Shown here: positions 34,308 through 44,420 of the stretch, one piece after another
Position numbering within the stretch: the stretch's first letter is position 1
Layout of the letters: every line of letters starts with the position of its first letter
From: Seongchinamella unica
GTDB taxonomy: Bacteria; Pseudomonadota; Gammaproteobacteria; Pseudomonadales; Halieaceae
Reading direction: 5' to 3'
Assembly: GCF_004354085.1 (NCBI RefSeq)
Contig: NZ_SMSE01000001.1
Coordinates: 233,335 to 297,334 of the forward strand
DNA: 64,000 bases
The notes under the pieces: model-generated
What the model was told of the DNA's origin: nothing
Databases searched by the model: none
Seen by the model: only the letters and a program-made list of their open reading frames with translations
Translations under genes and position numbers: made by a program

Positions 34308-35120
34308 TTAGCGCTGGCGATTGAGATCGCCCGAGCCCAGCACATTACTGTCGAGGTGCGGCTCACCGGCATAATAAACATCACCGCTGCCGAGGATATT
34401 GACTTCCAGCGAATCGACCTCACCTACCCGGGCGTCACCGGAACCGATGATATTGACCTCGGCAACATCCGCCGCCAGCGGCGCCAGGTTTACTTCGCCG
34501 CCGCCAATGATATTGATTTCAATCGCCGAGGCCTTTACGCCGGCAGTCTCGATGCCGATGTCGCCGGAGCCGCTGATTGTGGCCTCAACAACGTCCACCA
34601 GCAGGTCACCGATGCTGATATCACCCAGGCCCGAGACCATCAGCTCGAGGAGTGGCACCCTGAGCTCTGCAATTTTGATATCGCCTGATCCGGCAACGCT
34701 GATCCGGGCGGCGCCTGCGCTCAACTCAAACACCCGGACATCGCCTGAGCCCTCAATGCTGATGAGCATTTCACGCACTTCCATGGGCCTGACGAACACA
34801 TCGCCGCTGCCGCTGAGTCGAATTTCGCTGAGTTCGGGCACGGTGAGCATGTATTTCACCGACGAAAAACTTTCCCCCTGGTGCTCCCTCGAATGGCCGA
34901 GGACCAGGGTGGTGTCACGGGTATAGAAAGGACGTTTCTCCAGGTCCCCGCTATCACCACGCACCAGCAGCTCCGTTTGGTCGCCCTGACTGACCTGCAC
35001 CTCCACACCGCCCTGCACCCGCAGCTTGTCGACATCCAGGTCAGTCACCCTGAGGGTTTCCGCCTGAAGACCGGTACTCACCAGCAAACAAAGGGCGGTA
35101 ACACTTGCTCTGCCAATCAT
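34308..35120 (-). CDS. Exported GIN-domain (DUF2807) repeat protein
   Basis: The 270-residue protein begins with a signal peptide (cleavage near LQA|ETL, residue 20) and consists of about nine imperfect repeats of roughly 20 residues centred on GSGD followed by alternating hydrophobic residues. This is the right-handed beta-helix pattern of GIN/DUF2807 putative autotransporter-head adhesins. I start at ATG 35120 because GGGAGGG lies about 9 bases upstream and the signal peptide is then complete. It is in the GntR/ABC operon. A periplasmic or surface role is likely; the partner is unknown. Confidence 0.85.
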   Translation of the reverse strand: MIGRASVTALCLLVSTGLQAETLRVTDLDVDKLRVQGGVEVQVSQGDQTELLVRGDSGDLEKRPFYTRDTTLVLGHSREHQGESFSSVKYMLTVPELSEIRLSGSGDVFVRPMEVREMLISIEGSGDVRVFELSAGAARISVAGSGDIKIAELRVPLLELMVSGLGDISIGDLLVDVVEATISGSGDIGIETAGVKASAIEINIIGGGEVNLAPLAADVAEVNIIGSGDARVGEVDSLEVNILGSGDVYYAGEPHLDSNVLGSGDLNRQR

Positions 35121-35121
35121 T

Positions 35122-35436
35122 TCAACGTCCCTCCCAGGTGACCTCGGAATGTTCCGGATTTTTTCCACGGCGCATCAACAGCTCTGACAATAACGCGGCC
35201 GGCAGGAAAAACATAATCGTCAATACGCCAATGCCCAGCATGGCGGCCAAGCCTCGCACCGACAGTCCACTGCCGGAGCCGGGCGACTGGATCGCAGGCG
35301 TCTGCGTTACCCGCTGGTCCAGGCAATCCCCGGCCTGGATCAGCGCCGCACTGGCTGGTCTGGCAGGATCGCCGTCGACCCTCACCAACACGCTGGCGAT
35401 GACCACCAGACCGACCAAGATCATTCCACGCAACAT
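35122..35436 (-). CDS. Small membrane protein with FLPAAxLxELL motif
   Basis: The 104-residue protein has two hydrophobic segments (about residues 4-20 and 71-91) joined by a loop with one cysteine. The second segment, MFFLPAALLSELLMRRG, resembles the end of the next upstream small protein (LCFLPAAALVELLSAISPRG). No family is recognised. The gene ends one base before the GIN-protein start. The ribosome site is weak and ATG 35436 is the best start seen; the frame continues upstream without a good site. Confidence 0.6.
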   Translation of the reverse strand: MLRGMILVGLVVIASVLVRVDGDPARPASAALIQAGDCLDQRVTQTPAIQSPGSGSGLSVRGLAAMLGIGVLTIMFFLPAALLSELLMRRGKNPEHSEVTWEGR

Positions 35437-35447
35437 GGCGACTACCC

Positions 35448-35645
35448 CTACATTCTGCGGCTGTTGCCGCGGGGAGAGATGGCGGACAGCAACTCCACCA
35501 GAGCCGCGGCCGGCAGGAAGCACAGGAACGCCAGGGCGCCAACGCCCACGGCGCTGAGTGCTAAGCAGATCAGGAACAGACCTGCCTGCACGATCATCCG
35601 CTCGTCACTGTTGGCAAATACTTGTTTTCTCAGCTTTACAGACAT
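35448..35645 (-). CDS. Small membrane protein, first gene of GntR/ABC operon
   Basis: The 65-residue protein has a basic N terminus and one or two hydrophobic segments (about residues 20-52) ending in FLPAAALVELLSAISPRG. ATG 35645 is preceded by GAGGG at about 10 bases and follows the operon promoter. It shares its C-terminal motif with the downstream 104-residue protein. Function unknown; a small regulatory subunit of the ABC transporter is one possibility. Confidence 0.6.
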   Translation of the reverse strand: MSVKLRKQVFANSDERMIVQAGLFLICLALSAVGVGALAFLCFLPAAALVELLSAISPRGNSRRM

Positions 35646-35667
35646 TGTGCAAACCCTCATTGATACG

Positions 35668-35689
35668 GTGTTATACATAACTATAACAC
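35668..35689 (-). promoter_or_regulatory. Candidate YtrA-type operator of the GntR/ABC operon
   Basis: GTGTTATA (35668-35675) and TATAACAC (35682-35689) are perfect 8-base inverted arms around a 6-base centre, 23 bases upstream of the first gene start. The TATAAC/TATAGT words on the minus strand could serve as the -10 box, so a bound GntR dimer would block transcription. Confidence 0.65.
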
Positions 35690-35760
35690 TATATTTTGGA
35701 GGCGCAAGTGCAAATCTGCAGAAATATGCCTTTCATTTAAAAATCAGCAAGTTAGGGCCG

Positions 35761-36153
35761 CTAAACGGTCCCTTCCGGGAGGTTTTGTTCCATATTCGCC
35801 GCTATAGCAGTGGCAATCCGCCTGGCTTTTTCGGCGTACGGACCGCTGTAATGCTCATCCAGGGTTGCCCTGAACAACGACAGCCAGCGTTCGAAGTCAG
35901 CCTGGGTCAGCGGGCGGCGGGCGTGAAGTGCCCGGTGGATATTCATGGTATGGCGACGATAACCCTGCTGCCCCAGCAGTAGTTTGCACCAGTAGTTCTT
36001 GATATGCGGCAGGTGCTCGTCCAGGTCGATGGCCGCCACATCGAGAAAAACAGGGGCCAGTTGCTCGTCGGCAAGTACCCGCTGGTAGAATTGATCGACA
36101 AATTGCTCCACATTCTGGCGGCAATCAAGGTCTGGCAGTGCTGGACCAGTCAT
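35761..36153 (-). CDS. Truncated haemoglobin, group III
   Basis: The 130-residue protein shows the group III truncated-globin pattern FYQRVLADEQLAPVF near the N terminus, HLPHIKNYWCKLLLG, the proximal histidine in TMNIHRAL and the LTQADFERWLSLF segment. These small haem proteins bind oxygen or nitric oxide and may help with nitrosative stress. It follows der by 23 bases on the same strand, so it may be read from the der operon. Confidence 0.88.
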   Translation of the reverse strand: MTGPALPDLDCRQNVEQFVDQFYQRVLADEQLAPVFLDVAAIDLDEHLPHIKNYWCKLLLGQQGYRRHTMNIHRALHARRPLTQADFERWLSLFRATLDEHYSGPYAEKARRIATAIAANMEQNLPEGTV

Positions 36154-36176
36154 ACGTCGATTCTAGCGGAACTGCG

Positions 36177-37586
36177 CTATTTCTTCTTTTTCTTGTTCTT
36201 CTTCACGTGGGCCATCATCCGGCGCTTGCGTTGCACCTGGCGCTGGGTGAGTTTGTTGCGCTTTTCCGAGTAAGGGTTCTCTGAGGTGCGGAATTCGATG
36301 CGAACCGGTGTACCCACCAGGTCCAGTTCACGGCGGTAAATTTTCTCCAGGTAGCGCGCATAACTGGTGGGAACCTTGCCGGTCTGGTTGCCGTGAATCA
36401 CGATCAGGGGCGGGTTCTGACCGCCAGCGTGGGCGTAGCGCAGCTTGATGCGACGGCCATTGATCATGGGTGGCTGGTGGTCAAACACGGCACCCTCGAG
36501 AATTCGAGTCAGCGCGTTGGTGGAGAGCTTGCGCGTTGCGGACTCATAGGCGGCGTCGATTGACTTGTAGAGGTGACCCACACCGGTGCCGTGCAAGGCC
36601 GAGATGAAGTGCGTGTCGGCATAGTCGGCAAATGCCAGCCTGCGACCCAACTCACTTTTTATCCAGTCACGCTGATCGGGTTCGATGCCGTCCCACTTGT
36701 TGACAGCAAGCACCAGCCCCCTGCCCTTTTCGATACAGTGACCCAGCAGGTGCATATCCTGGTCGACGATGCCCTCGTGGGCATCCATGACCAGTATCAC
36801 CACGTGGGCGTCGTCAATCGCTTTCAGGGTTTTGACGATGGAGAACTTCTCCACGGTCTGCTTCACATTCTTGCGCCGCCGAACGCCGGCAGTATCGATC
36901 AGCGTGTAGTCCTTGTCGTCCCGCTGGAAGTCAATATAGATACTGTCGCGCGTGGTGCCTGGCTGGTCGTAAACCACGACCCGGTCTTCACCCAGCAGGC
37001 GGTTGACCAGGGTGGACTTACCGACATTGGGCCGGCCGACCACCGCTACCCGGGTGCTGCTGGGGAATTCGTCTGCTTCCCCTGCCTCCGGGGGCTTCGG
37101 GAACTTCGCCATCACCTCGGAAATCATGCTGCGCACGCCGCGCCCGTGGCTGGCGGCGATGGCGAACATGGATTCCACACCCAGGGCGTAAAAGTCCGCC
37201 ACCGCCACGTCGGCATCAATGCCATCGGTTTTATTGACCACGAGATGGAAGGACTTGTTGCGCTGCCGCAGGTGGCGCGCGAGCGCTTCATCAGCGGCGT
37301 TGAGCCCCTCGCGGGCGTCCACCAGGAACAGCACCGCATCCGCCTCTTCTATGGCCATCAGCGATTGCTCAGCCATCTCCGAATCGATGCCATGCTCATC
37401 CCCGCTGATACCACCGGTATCGATCACCACATAGGGGTGGTCGTCCAGTCTCGCCTCACCGTACTTGCGGTCCCGGGTCAGTCCCGGGAAGTTGGCAACC
37501 AGCGCATCACGACTGCGTGTCAGCTGGTTAAAGAGGGTCGACTTGCCGACATTGGGGCGCCCGACCAGGGCGATAACGGGAATCAT
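36177..37586 (-). CDS. der: Ribosome-assembly GTPase Der (EngA)
   Basis: The 469-residue protein has two consecutive GTPase domains, each with a [10 protein letters not shown]-loop (residues 7-15 and about 185-193), DTGGI/DTAGV switch motifs, NKTD/NKWD specificity motifs and a C-terminal KH-like domain. It ends in a lysine-rich tail. Der acts in 50S subunit maturation. Its start overlaps the bamB stop by one base, and the bamB-der order is conserved in gammaproteobacteria. Confidence 0.97.
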   Translation of the reverse strand: MIPVIALVGRPNVGKSTLFNQLTRSRDALVANFPGLTRDRKYGEARLDDHPYVVIDTGGISGDEHGIDSEMAEQSLMAIEEADAVLFLVDAREGLNAADEALARHLRQRNKSFHLVVNKTDGIDADVAVADFYALGVESMFAIAASHGRGVRSMISEVMAKFPKPPEAGEADEFPSSTRVAVVGRPNVGKSTLVNRLLGEDRVVVYDQPGTTRDSIYIDFQRDDKDYTLIDTAGVRRRKNVKQTVEKFSIVKTLKAIDDAHVVILVMDAHEGIVDQDMHLLGHCIEKGRGLVLAVNKWDGIEPDQRDWIKSELGRRLAFADYADTHFISALHGTGVGHLYKSIDAAYESATRKLSTNALTRILEGAVFDHQPPMINGRRIKLRYAHAGGQNPPLIVIHGNQTGKVPTSYARYLEKIYRRELDLVGTPVRIEFRTSENPYSEKRNKLTQRQVQRKRRMMAHVKKNKKKKK

Positions 37587-38752
37587 CAGCTTCTCGCAGT
37601 GATCTCGTACGCGATCAGGTTACCGTTGTTGGTGAACACATAGAGCAGATTGCCGTCTGCGATCATGTCCGCGCGAGCGCCGCCACCGCCAGCTTTAGCC
37701 CGGCCGACCAGTTCACCGTCAACCTGCGATACCAGGTGCAGGTAGCCTTCCAGGTCGACCACGGCGACATAACTGCTCACCGGTGTCGGCCGGGACAGTT
37801 CGCGATAGCCCAGCGCATCCTGCTCCCAGCGCAGGCCCTGGCCATTGCGCAGGTAGGCACTGATCGTGCCATCCTCATCGGTCACGTAGACGTTGCCGAA
37901 GCCCTGGGACACGCCGGAAAAAGAGGAAACATCCTTCTGCCATATTTTGCGGCCTGCAGTTGCGTCGATGGCCACGACCCGACCCTGGTAGCTGGCGGCA
38001 TAGAGCTCGTTACCTATCAGCGCCATGCGACCATCCACGTCCACAATGCGCTCGATCTCCGAACGCCCCTGGGATATGGCCACGCGCACCTCCCACAGGA
38101 CACCACCGGTCTGGGCATCAAACGCGACAACCCTGCCATTGGCAAAACCGGCATAGGCGGTATTGCCATTGAGGATAGGGGTGCTGGTGCCGCGGATGGT
38201 CAACACCGGCACGTCACTGTCGTAAGTCCAGAGTTTCTCCCCGGTCTCGGCATCGAGACCCTGCAGTTTGCCGTCATAGGTCTGGGCAATGACCACGTTG
38301 CCATTACCCTGGGGTGGCGCCAGCACTTCTCCCTGCAGCCGTGTCGACCAGAGCAATTCACCGCTGTCCGCCGAAACTTTCAACACGAAACCATCGGAAC
38401 TGCCCAGGAACAGGGCGTCACCGTAGTGACCTACGCCACCGGACAGCCCGGTATCCAGGTCCGTTTTCCACAGTGTCTTGCCCCTGTTCCGATCTATGGC
38501 CTTGACCTCACCCTCGGCAGACGCAGCGTACAGGGTGTTGCCATCCATCACCGGCTGGAGCTTGTAAAGGCCCTTGCCCTGGCCATTACCAACGCCCACG
38601 GACCACAGCTTCCTGATCTTTACCTTTTCTTCGATATCCACCAGTTTTACCGGTGCCGTGGGATCCTCGTCGTCAGACTCGAACCAACCCTGTACCGTGC
38701 TGCAGGCACCCAGGGTCAGTACCAGTGGTAGTACCAGCAAAAGCCGTCGCAT
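37586..38752 (-). CDS. bamB: Outer-membrane assembly lipoprotein BamB
   Basis: The 388-residue lipoprotein has a signal peptide and lipobox LGAC with C17 as the acylated residue, followed by an eight-bladed PQQ-type beta-propeller (repeats such as [38 protein letters not shown]). It is part of the BAM complex inserting outer-membrane proteins, relevant here given the large TonB receptors. It lies 3 bases after the YfgM-like gene. Confidence 0.95.
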   Translation of the reverse strand: MRRLLLVLPLVLTLGACSTVQGWFESDDEDPTAPVKLVDIEEKVKIRKLWSVGVGNGQGKGLYKLQPVMDGNTLYAASAEGEVKAIDRNRGKTLWKTDLDTGLSGGVGHYGDALFLGSSDGFVLKVSADSGELLWSTRLQGEVLAPPQGNGNVVIAQTYDGKLQGLDAETGEKLWTYDSDVPVLTIRGTSTPILNGNTAYAGFANGRVVAFDAQTGGVLWEVRVAISQGRSEIERIVDVDGRMALIGNELYAASYQGRVVAIDATAGRKIWQKDVSSFSGVSQGFGNVYVTDEDGTISAYLRNGQGLRWEQDALGYRELSRPTPVSSYVAVVDLEGYLHLVSQVDGELVGRAKAGGGGARADMIADGNLLYVFTNNGNLIAYEITARS

Positions 38753-38755
38753 ATC

Positions 38756-39481
38756 TCAGTTCTCCGTGTTTTCTTCGGCAGCGGTCGCGGCACTGGCGGC
38801 CCCGACCTCGGGCTCGTCCGTCGCAGGCAGCTCACGAGGCGCCTGCTGGCTCAGGCTTTGCAGTTTTTGCCTCAGCATGGCCATATTAAGCTGACCCTGG
38901 CCGCGGGAGGCCAGCATCATCGCCGAGCTGTAGGCTTCTCGTGCTTCTTCGTTGCGCGCTTCCATTAGCAGGATATCACCGCGGGCTACCTGGTAGGCCG
39001 AGGCGTAAGCGCCGGGGTCCGCGCTAGCCAGGATGTTCAGCGCCTGGGCGGTATCGCCGGTTGCGGCCAGTACCCGGGCCAATCGCAGCTGCGCCAGCTG
39101 CATGGTATCGCTGCCTTTATCGGCACGGCCCAGCACCCAGCGCAACTCAGCTTCCGCGCGCGCGAGATCGCCCTCGTTGACCGCAAGCCGGGCCAGGTGC
39201 AGGGCGGCAAACTGGGCGTAGGTGCTGCGGCTGTATTCCTGTTTGATAGTCTCCGCCAGATCGGCCGCGCCATCGTTGTCTTCGCCAGCCAGGCTCTGCA
39301 ACATGGCCTGATAACGACTGGAGGCTCCCTCCGATTCATTCTGCTGGTACTTTTGCCAGCCCTGCCAACCAAAGCCCAGCCCAAGCGCCACAATAACGGC
39401 AACAATGGTGGAGCGGCCATTTTCCTCCCACCACTTTTTCAGTGCCTCGACCTGCTCTTCTTCTGTGCGGTACTGTTCCAC
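38756..39481 (-). CDS. YfgM-family membrane-anchored TPR protein
   Basis: The 241-residue protein starts with the YfgM signature (EEEQVEALKKWWEENG), has one membrane helix at about 24-42 and a periplasmic TPR domain. In E. coli YfgM works with PpiD at the Sec translocon. The alanine-rich C-terminal tail is low complexity. Position between hisS and bamB is the conserved one. Confidence 0.92.
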   Translation of the reverse strand: MEQYRTEEEQVEALKKWWEENGRSTIVAVIVALGLGFGWQGWQKYQQNESEGASSRYQAMLQSLAGEDNDGAADLAETIKQEYSRSTYAQFAALHLARLAVNEGDLARAEAELRWVLGRADKGSDTMQLAQLRLARVLAATGDTAQALNILASADPGAYASAYQVARGDILLMEARNEEAREAYSSAMMLASRGQGQLNMAMLRQKLQSLSQQAPRELPATDEPEVGAASAATAAEENTEN

Positions 39482-39503
39482 GTTTTCCTGTTCCTCTAAG
39501 TTT

Positions 39504-40790
39504 TCAGTCTGCCAGCAGCGCCCGCAGGGTTTGTTCCAGTTCGGCGCGCGGCACAGACTGTTGTCCTACCCGCTCCTTGTCGTCTTCTCGCAGGGCTTTC
39601 AGGCTCACTGTGCCCGCAGCGACTTCGTCCTCACCCCAGATCAGTGCCAGCCGGGCACCACTCCTGTCCGCTTTCTTCATCTGGCTCTTGAAGCTGCCGC
39701 CGCCGTTGTGCTGCACGATTCTGAGGGCAGGAAAGGCATCGCGCAACCGCTCGCTGGCCGCTACCGCCTCACTCTGGGCCTCATTACCGAAACTGACCAC
39801 GTAGACGTCCGCGTCCGCAGTGGCCTGTGGCAGCGTTTCGCACTCCTGCAGCAACAGCACCAGGCGCTCTATTCCCATGGCAAAGCCCACGCCGGGCACG
39901 GGCTTGCCACCCAACTGCTCGACCAGGCCATCATAGCGACCGCCGCCGCAGACGGTTCCCTGGGCGCCCAGACGATCGGTCACCCACTCGAAGACGGTTT
40001 TATTGTAGTAGTCCAGTCCGCGCACCAGCCGTGGATTGAGGCTGTACTCCACCCCGGCCGCATCCAGCAGGGCGCAGAGTCGGTTGAAGTCGTCACGCGA
40101 TTGGTCATCGAGATAGTCCGTCAGCGACGGAGCCTCGTCCAGCAATGCCTGGGTATCGGGGTTTTTGCTGTCCAGTATTCGCAGCGGATTGCTGTCCAGG
40201 CGCCGCTGGCTATCCTCATCCAGGGCATCGAAGTGATCGCGCAAATAGCTGACCAGGGCCACGCGGAAATCACTTCGCGACTGGGCGCTGCCAATGGAGT
40301 TAAGCTGCAACTGGACATCGTCGGCGACACCCAGCAGCCGCCACAGGCGCGCTGTCAACAGGATCACTTCCGCATCCATGTCGGGGCTGGCCACGCCGAA
40401 AGCTTCCAGGCCCACCTGGTGGAACTGGCGCTGGCGCCCTTTCTGGGGGCGTTCGTAACGAAACATCGGCCCGGCATACCACAGCCGCTGGGGGGTGTTG
40501 AGCATACCGTGCTGAATCGCGGCGCGAACGCAGCCTGCCGTCCCTTCGGGACGCAGGGTCAGGCTGTCGTCATTGCGGTCGGCAAAGGTGTACATTTCCT
40601 TCTCGACAATGTCAGTGGCCTCGCCGACGCCGCGCCGAAACAGCTCTGTTTGCTCGACAATGGGCAGGCGGATCTCACTGTAACCATAGCCTGCCATCAG
40701 CTGGCGAATCGCCCCTTCAACGTACTGCCATGAAGGTGTTTCATCCGGCAGGATGTCATTCATCCCGCGGATGGCTCGGATATTACTCAC
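39504..40790 (-). CDS. hisS: Histidyl-tRNA synthetase
   Basis: The 428-residue class II synthetase has the N-terminal [10 protein letters not shown] motif, motif 2 ([17 protein letters not shown]), the histidine motif [14 protein letters not shown] and an anticodon-binding C-terminal domain. It charges tRNA-His in the cytoplasm. It follows ispG on the same strand with a 70-base gap containing a short GC-rich repeat. Confidence 0.97.
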   Translation of the reverse strand: MSNIRAIRGMNDILPDETPSWQYVEGAIRQLMAGYGYSEIRLPIVEQTELFRRGVGEATDIVEKEMYTFADRNDDSLTLRPEGTAGCVRAAIQHGMLNTPQRLWYAGPMFRYERPQKGRQRQFHQVGLEAFGVASPDMDAEVILLTARLWRLLGVADDVQLQLNSIGSAQSRSDFRVALVSYLRDHFDALDEDSQRRLDSNPLRILDSKNPDTQALLDEAPSLTDYLDDQSRDDFNRLCALLDAAGVEYSLNPRLVRGLDYYNKTVFEWVTDRLGAQGTVCGGGRYDGLVEQLGGKPVPGVGFAMGIERLVLLLQECETLPQATADADVYVVSFGNEAQSEAVAASERLRDAFPALRIVQHNGGGSFKSQMKKADRSGARLALIWGEDEVAAGTVSLKALREDDKERVGQQSVPRAELEQTLRALLAD

Positions 40791-40817
40791 AACTACTCCA
40801 GTTAGGTCTGTCTGATT

Positions 40818-40854
40818 CGGCCCAGCCAGGCTCGGCCCGGCCAGGCCCGGCCAG
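40818..40854. repeat. Short GC-rich tandem repeat
   Basis: CGGCCCAGCCAGGCT, CGGCCCGGCCAGGC and a partial third unit form two and a half imperfect copies between ispG and hisS. No function is evident; slippage-prone or structured spacer RNA is possible. Confidence 0.5.
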
Positions 40855-40860
40855 ATGCGC

Positions 40861-41991
40861 TCAGGCCGAGGTTTTGAGGATCAGCTTGTCTGCGTCCTCT
40901 GCCCGCTGTTTTTCCAGCTGCGCGGCCTTGTCGCGAATCACCGTTTCCAGGTGATCAATAAATTCTTCATTACTGATTTTGTGGTCCGGCTCGCCGTCCA
41001 CGTAAATCAGGTTGTTGGGTGTGGCGCCGGTCAGGCCCACATCGGCCTCCCGCGCTTCCCCGGGACCATTGACGATGCAGCCAATCACAGCCACGTCCAT
41101 CGCGGTACGCACGTCTTCCAGGCGCTGCTCGAGGATGTTCATGGTACCCACCACGTCAAAATTCTGTCGCGAGCAGCTGGGGCAGGCAATAAAGTTAATG
41201 CCGTTGCTGCGCAGCTTCAGGCTTTTGAGAATATCGAAACCGACTTTCACTTCCTCGACCGGATCTGCCGCCAGGGATATACGGATAGTGTCACCAATGC
41301 CTTCCATCAACAGCATGCCCAGACCCACCGCCGATTTAACCGTGCCGCCGCGCAGGCCGCCGGCCTCGGTAATACCCAGGTGCAATGGCTGATCGATCTC
41401 TTTCGCCAGCAGCCGGTAGGCCTCTACCGCCATAAATACTTCAGAGGCTTTCACGCTGACCTTGAAGTCGGGATAGTCGTGCTTGTCGAGAATATCCACA
41501 TGGCGCATCGCGGACTCGACCAGCGCCGCCGGAGTGGGCTCACCGTACTTGCGCTGGAGGTCCTTGCCCAGTGAGCCGGCATTGACACCGATGCGGATCG
41601 GGATCCCCTTGTCACGGGCGCTGCTGATGACTTCCCGCACCTTGTCATCGCGGCCGATATTACCGGGGTTGATGCGCAGGCAGTCAACACCATACTCCGC
41701 GACCTTGAGGGCAATTTTGTGGTCGAAATGTATATCTGCCACCAACGGAACCGACACCTGCGCCCGAATGTGCCTGAACGCTTCTGCTGCATCCATGCTG
41801 GGCACCGACACCCGGACGATATCAGCCCCGGCATCAGCAATGGACTGTACCTGGGCGACAGTGGCCGCCACGTCGCAGGTCTCGGTATTGGTCATACTCT
41901 GCACACTGATCGGTGCATCACCGCCCACTGCGACATCACCAACGAAGATCTGCCGTGACTTGCGGCGCTTGATCGGGGACTCGGTATTCAT
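40861..41991 (-). CDS. ispG: 4-hydroxy-3-methylbut-2-enyl diphosphate synthase
   Basis: The 376-residue enzyme of the non-mevalonate isoprenoid pathway converts methylerythritol cyclodiphosphate to HMBPP. It has a TIM-barrel N-terminal part ([18 protein letters not shown]) and the [4Fe-4S] cysteines in ACPSCSRQ and the later [10 protein letters not shown]. Its cluster demand fits the nearby isc genes. The start overlaps the RodZ-like stop (ATGA). Confidence 0.97.
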   Translation of the reverse strand: MNTESPIKRRKSRQIFVGDVAVGGDAPISVQSMTNTETCDVAATVAQVQSIADAGADIVRVSVPSMDAAEAFRHIRAQVSVPLVADIHFDHKIALKVAEYGVDCLRINPGNIGRDDKVREVISSARDKGIPIRIGVNAGSLGKDLQRKYGEPTPAALVESAMRHVDILDKHDYPDFKVSVKASEVFMAVEAYRLLAKEIDQPLHLGITEAGGLRGGTVKSAVGLGMLLMEGIGDTIRISLAADPVEEVKVGFDILKSLKLRSNGINFIACPSCSRQNFDVVGTMNILEQRLEDVRTAMDVAVIGCIVNGPGEAREADVGLTGATPNNLIYVDGEPDHKISNEEFIDHLETVIRDKAAQLEKQRAEDADKLILKTSA

Positions 41992-42464
41992 TGCTCACCT
42001 GCCGGTATTTCGGCACCGGCGACCACAAATTCACTGGGTACGAATGACACGGTCTCGGCGCCAGCCTGGTCCCGACCGAGCCACCACCAGAGCATAAAAA
42101 ACAATAACAACAGTGTCGCCAGCCCTACGACGACACTCACGCCGGTGCTCTGAAGCTGAAGCGAGCGGGTCTCCACCCGCTTCTTTTCCTGCTCCCAGTT
42201 CTGCCGCTGTTCATCAAATGCAGCCAGCAGTTCGTTCTCGTCCAGCTTCATCAGCTGGCCGTAGGCTCGCACATAGCCCCTGGCAAAGGCGGGACTGCGC
42301 AGCGACTGGTAATCATCCCGCTCCAGAATGCCCACATAGCCGGGCATCAGGTTGAGCTGGTCTTCCACTTCCCGTTCCGACAGGCCCGACTCCAGTCGGG
42401 CCTTGCGCAGGCGCGTACCCGGAGTGACAAATGCGTCGAGCTGTAAAACGACATCGCTGGTCAC
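41988..42464 (-). CDS. Short RodZ-like protein (helix-turn-helix plus membrane helix)
   Basis: The 158-residue protein has a cytoplasmic helix-turn-helix of the RodZ type (residues 14-75: [33 protein letters not shown]), a charged coiled segment and one membrane helix at about 108-129, then only about 29 residues. E. coli RodZ has a much longer periplasmic domain, so this is a short form. GTG 42464 starts one base after the pilF stop; no ATG fits. RodZ links MreB to cell-shape control. The position between pilF and ispG is the conserved rodZ position. Confidence 0.8.
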   Translation of the reverse strand: MTSDVVLQLDAFVTPGTRLRKARLESGLSEREVEDQLNLMPGYVGILERDDYQSLRSPAFARGYVRAYGQLMKLDENELLAAFDEQRQNWEQEKKRVETRSLQLQSTGVSVVVGLATLLLLFFMLWWWLGRDQAGAETVSFVPSEFVVAGAEIPAGEQ

Positions 42465-42465
42465 G

Positions 42466-43230
42466 TCACTTGGTCCGTTTATAGGCGTCGTATTCGACTG
42501 AATTCGGGTATAGATTGGCCAGGGCCAGGGCATAACTGCCCTCGGCATCGCGATCGTCGTTTTCGCGGGCCAGGCGGATGCCCAGCCACAAACCGCGCGC
42601 AGATTGCTGGCGGACCACGGTGCGATAGGTATCGTAATAGGACTGCGCTGTTCGGAAGTCGTCGGCCTCAAACCGCAGTTGGGCCAACTCCAGCAGTGCA
42701 ATCGAGTTGGTACGGTCCATGGTCAGCGCACGGCGAAACGCCTCCTCGGCACCCAGGGTATCGAACAACTGCAGGCGACACAGCCCCAGGTTTACAAAGG
42801 CTCTGGGGCGGGCCTTGTACAGGGAATCTTTCACCACGTATTCCAACTGCGCTGCCGCCTCGTCGTAGCGCTGCTGGGAATACAGAAACGTGGCGTAATT
42901 GTTGCGCGCCCTGGAAAAGTTCTTGTCCAGCCTGATCGCAGTCCGATAGCTCTGCTCGGCCAGCTCGAACTCCCCGGTACTCTGGTATACCAGCGCAAAG
43001 GCCTCGTGAACCTCTGCGTTGTCCGGATCCAGATCGTAGGCAAGCTTGAGGTTGCGCTTGGCATTTTCCCAGTTACCTTCACCGATGTATTTTCGAGCCA
43101 GCTCCACCCGCCGCTCCAGCGCTTTCTCCGGATCGGCCTTTTCGGTGAAAACACTGTCAGTGGTGGTGACGCAGGCGCTGGCCAGCAGTGTTACCGCCAG
43201 CGTCGCCAAAATTCGAAATCCTTTCCCCAT
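42466..43230 (-). CDS. pilF: Type IV pilus biogenesis lipoprotein PilF/PilW
   Basis: The 254-residue lipoprotein (lipobox LASAC, C20) consists mainly of TPR repeats (for example AKRNLKLAYDLDPDNAEVHEAFALVY, with A/L/Y at standard positions). It is the outer-membrane pilotin for the PilQ secretin in Pseudomonas. Its place between rlmN and rodZ matches the Pseudomonas order. Confidence 0.92.
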   Translation of the reverse strand: MGKGFRILATLAVTLLASACVTTTDSVFTEKADPEKALERRVELARKYIGEGNWENAKRNLKLAYDLDPDNAEVHEAFALVYQSTGEFELAEQSYRTAIRLDKNFSRARNNYATFLYSQQRYDEAAAQLEYVVKDSLYKARPRAFVNLGLCRLQLFDTLGAEEAFRRALTMDRTNSIALLELAQLRFEADDFRTAQSYYDTYRTVVRQQSARGLWLGIRLARENDDRDAEGSYALALANLYPNSVEYDAYKRTK

Positions 43231-43238
43231 GCCTGTTC

Positions 43239-44411
43239 CTACCTCTGCCCCGGTTGCACATCGTTGTTCTGTTGTTGCGCCGCCTCGCGATAGCGCTCAC
43301 TACGACGGGTGCGGTCTACCACCTGGCCGACCAACTGGCCGCAGGCAGCGTCGATATCGTCACCGCGGGTGGTGCGCACAGTGACAATATATCCTGCATC
43401 CACCAGTACTTGCCAGAACCGGGACACAGCGTTACCGCTGGGGCGGCGATAGTCGGACTGGTCGAAAGTATTGAATGGAATGAGATTGATCTTGCAGGGA
43501 AAATCCCTGAGCAATAATGCCAGTTCCTCGGCGTGCTCGCGCTGGTCGTTGATGCCGGCAATCAGCGTGTACTCAATGGTGACCACCCGCTTCCTGTCTG
43601 CCTGTGCGTCAATGTAGTTGCGGGCGCTCTCCAGCAATACCGAGATGGGGTACTTGCGGTTGATGGGCACCAGCTCGTTGCGCAAGGCGTCGTTGGGGGC
43701 GTGCAGGGAAACCGCCAGCGAAGCCTCGCTGACCCTGGCCAGCCTGTCCAGGGCGGGCACCACGCCGGAGGTACTCAGGGTCACCCGGCGCTTGGAAATA
43801 CCGTAGGCGTTGTCCTCCATCATCAGGTCCATGGCCGCCACCACGTTGTCGAAGTTGAGCAGGGGCTCACCCATGCCCATCATCACCACGTTGGTCACTA
43901 CCCGACCCTTGCCAGACTGAAAGGCATCGTAGGAATCTATCGCCAGCCACACCTGGCCAATAATTTCAGCGGCAGTGAGGTCGCGCTGGAACCCCTGCTT
44001 GCCAGTGGAGCAAAAGCTGCAATCCAGGCTACAGCCCACCTGGGAAGACACGCAAAGTGTTGCCCGGTTGCCATCGGGAATAAGCACCGCTTCGACCAGG
44101 CCACCGCCTTCAACCCGGATAGCCCACTTGCGGGTTCCGTCACTGGAGTCGTGCTGGCTGACGATTTGCGGTGGACGAATTTCGGCGCAGTCCTTGAGCT
44201 TCTCCCTCAGGGCTTTGCCGAGATTCGTCATCTCATCAAAGTCCGTGACCCCGTGGTGATGTATCCACTTCAGAACCTGCCTGGCACGGAACTTCTTCTC
44301 CCCCAGTTCGAGGAAGTACTGTTCCATGGCGGCCAGGGGCAGGCCCAGCAGGTTCGCCTTTTGCGGTGACTGCTGGTCGGGCTCGACAGAAGTGGCGATG
44401 ACGGAGGTCAC
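43239..44411 (-). CDS. rlmN: Dual-specificity RNA methyltransferase RlmN
   Basis: The 390-residue radical-SAM enzyme methylates A2503 of 23S rRNA and A37 of some tRNAs. The cluster motif is [11 protein letters not shown] (CxxxCxxC), with MGMGEPLLN and the C-terminal catalytic cysteine in DAACGQL. It begins 9 bases after ndk ends on the same strand. Confidence 0.97.
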   Translation of the reverse strand: MTSVIATSVEPDQQSPQKANLLGLPLAAMEQYFLELGEKKFRARQVLKWIHHHGVTDFDEMTNLGKALREKLKDCAEIRPPQIVSQHDSSDGTRKWAIRVEGGGLVEAVLIPDGNRATLCVSSQVGCSLDCSFCSTGKQGFQRDLTAAEIIGQVWLAIDSYDAFQSGKGRVVTNVVMMGMGEPLLNFDNVVAAMDLMMEDNAYGISKRRVTLSTSGVVPALDRLARVSEASLAVSLHAPNDALRNELVPINRKYPISVLLESARNYIDAQADRKRVVTIEYTLIAGINDQREHAEELALLLRDFPCKINLIPFNTFDQSDYRRPSGNAVSRFWQVLVDAGYIVTVRTTRGDDIDAACGQLVGQVVDRTRRSERYREAAQQQNNDVQPGQR

Positions 44412-44420
44412 GGGGGCGGC

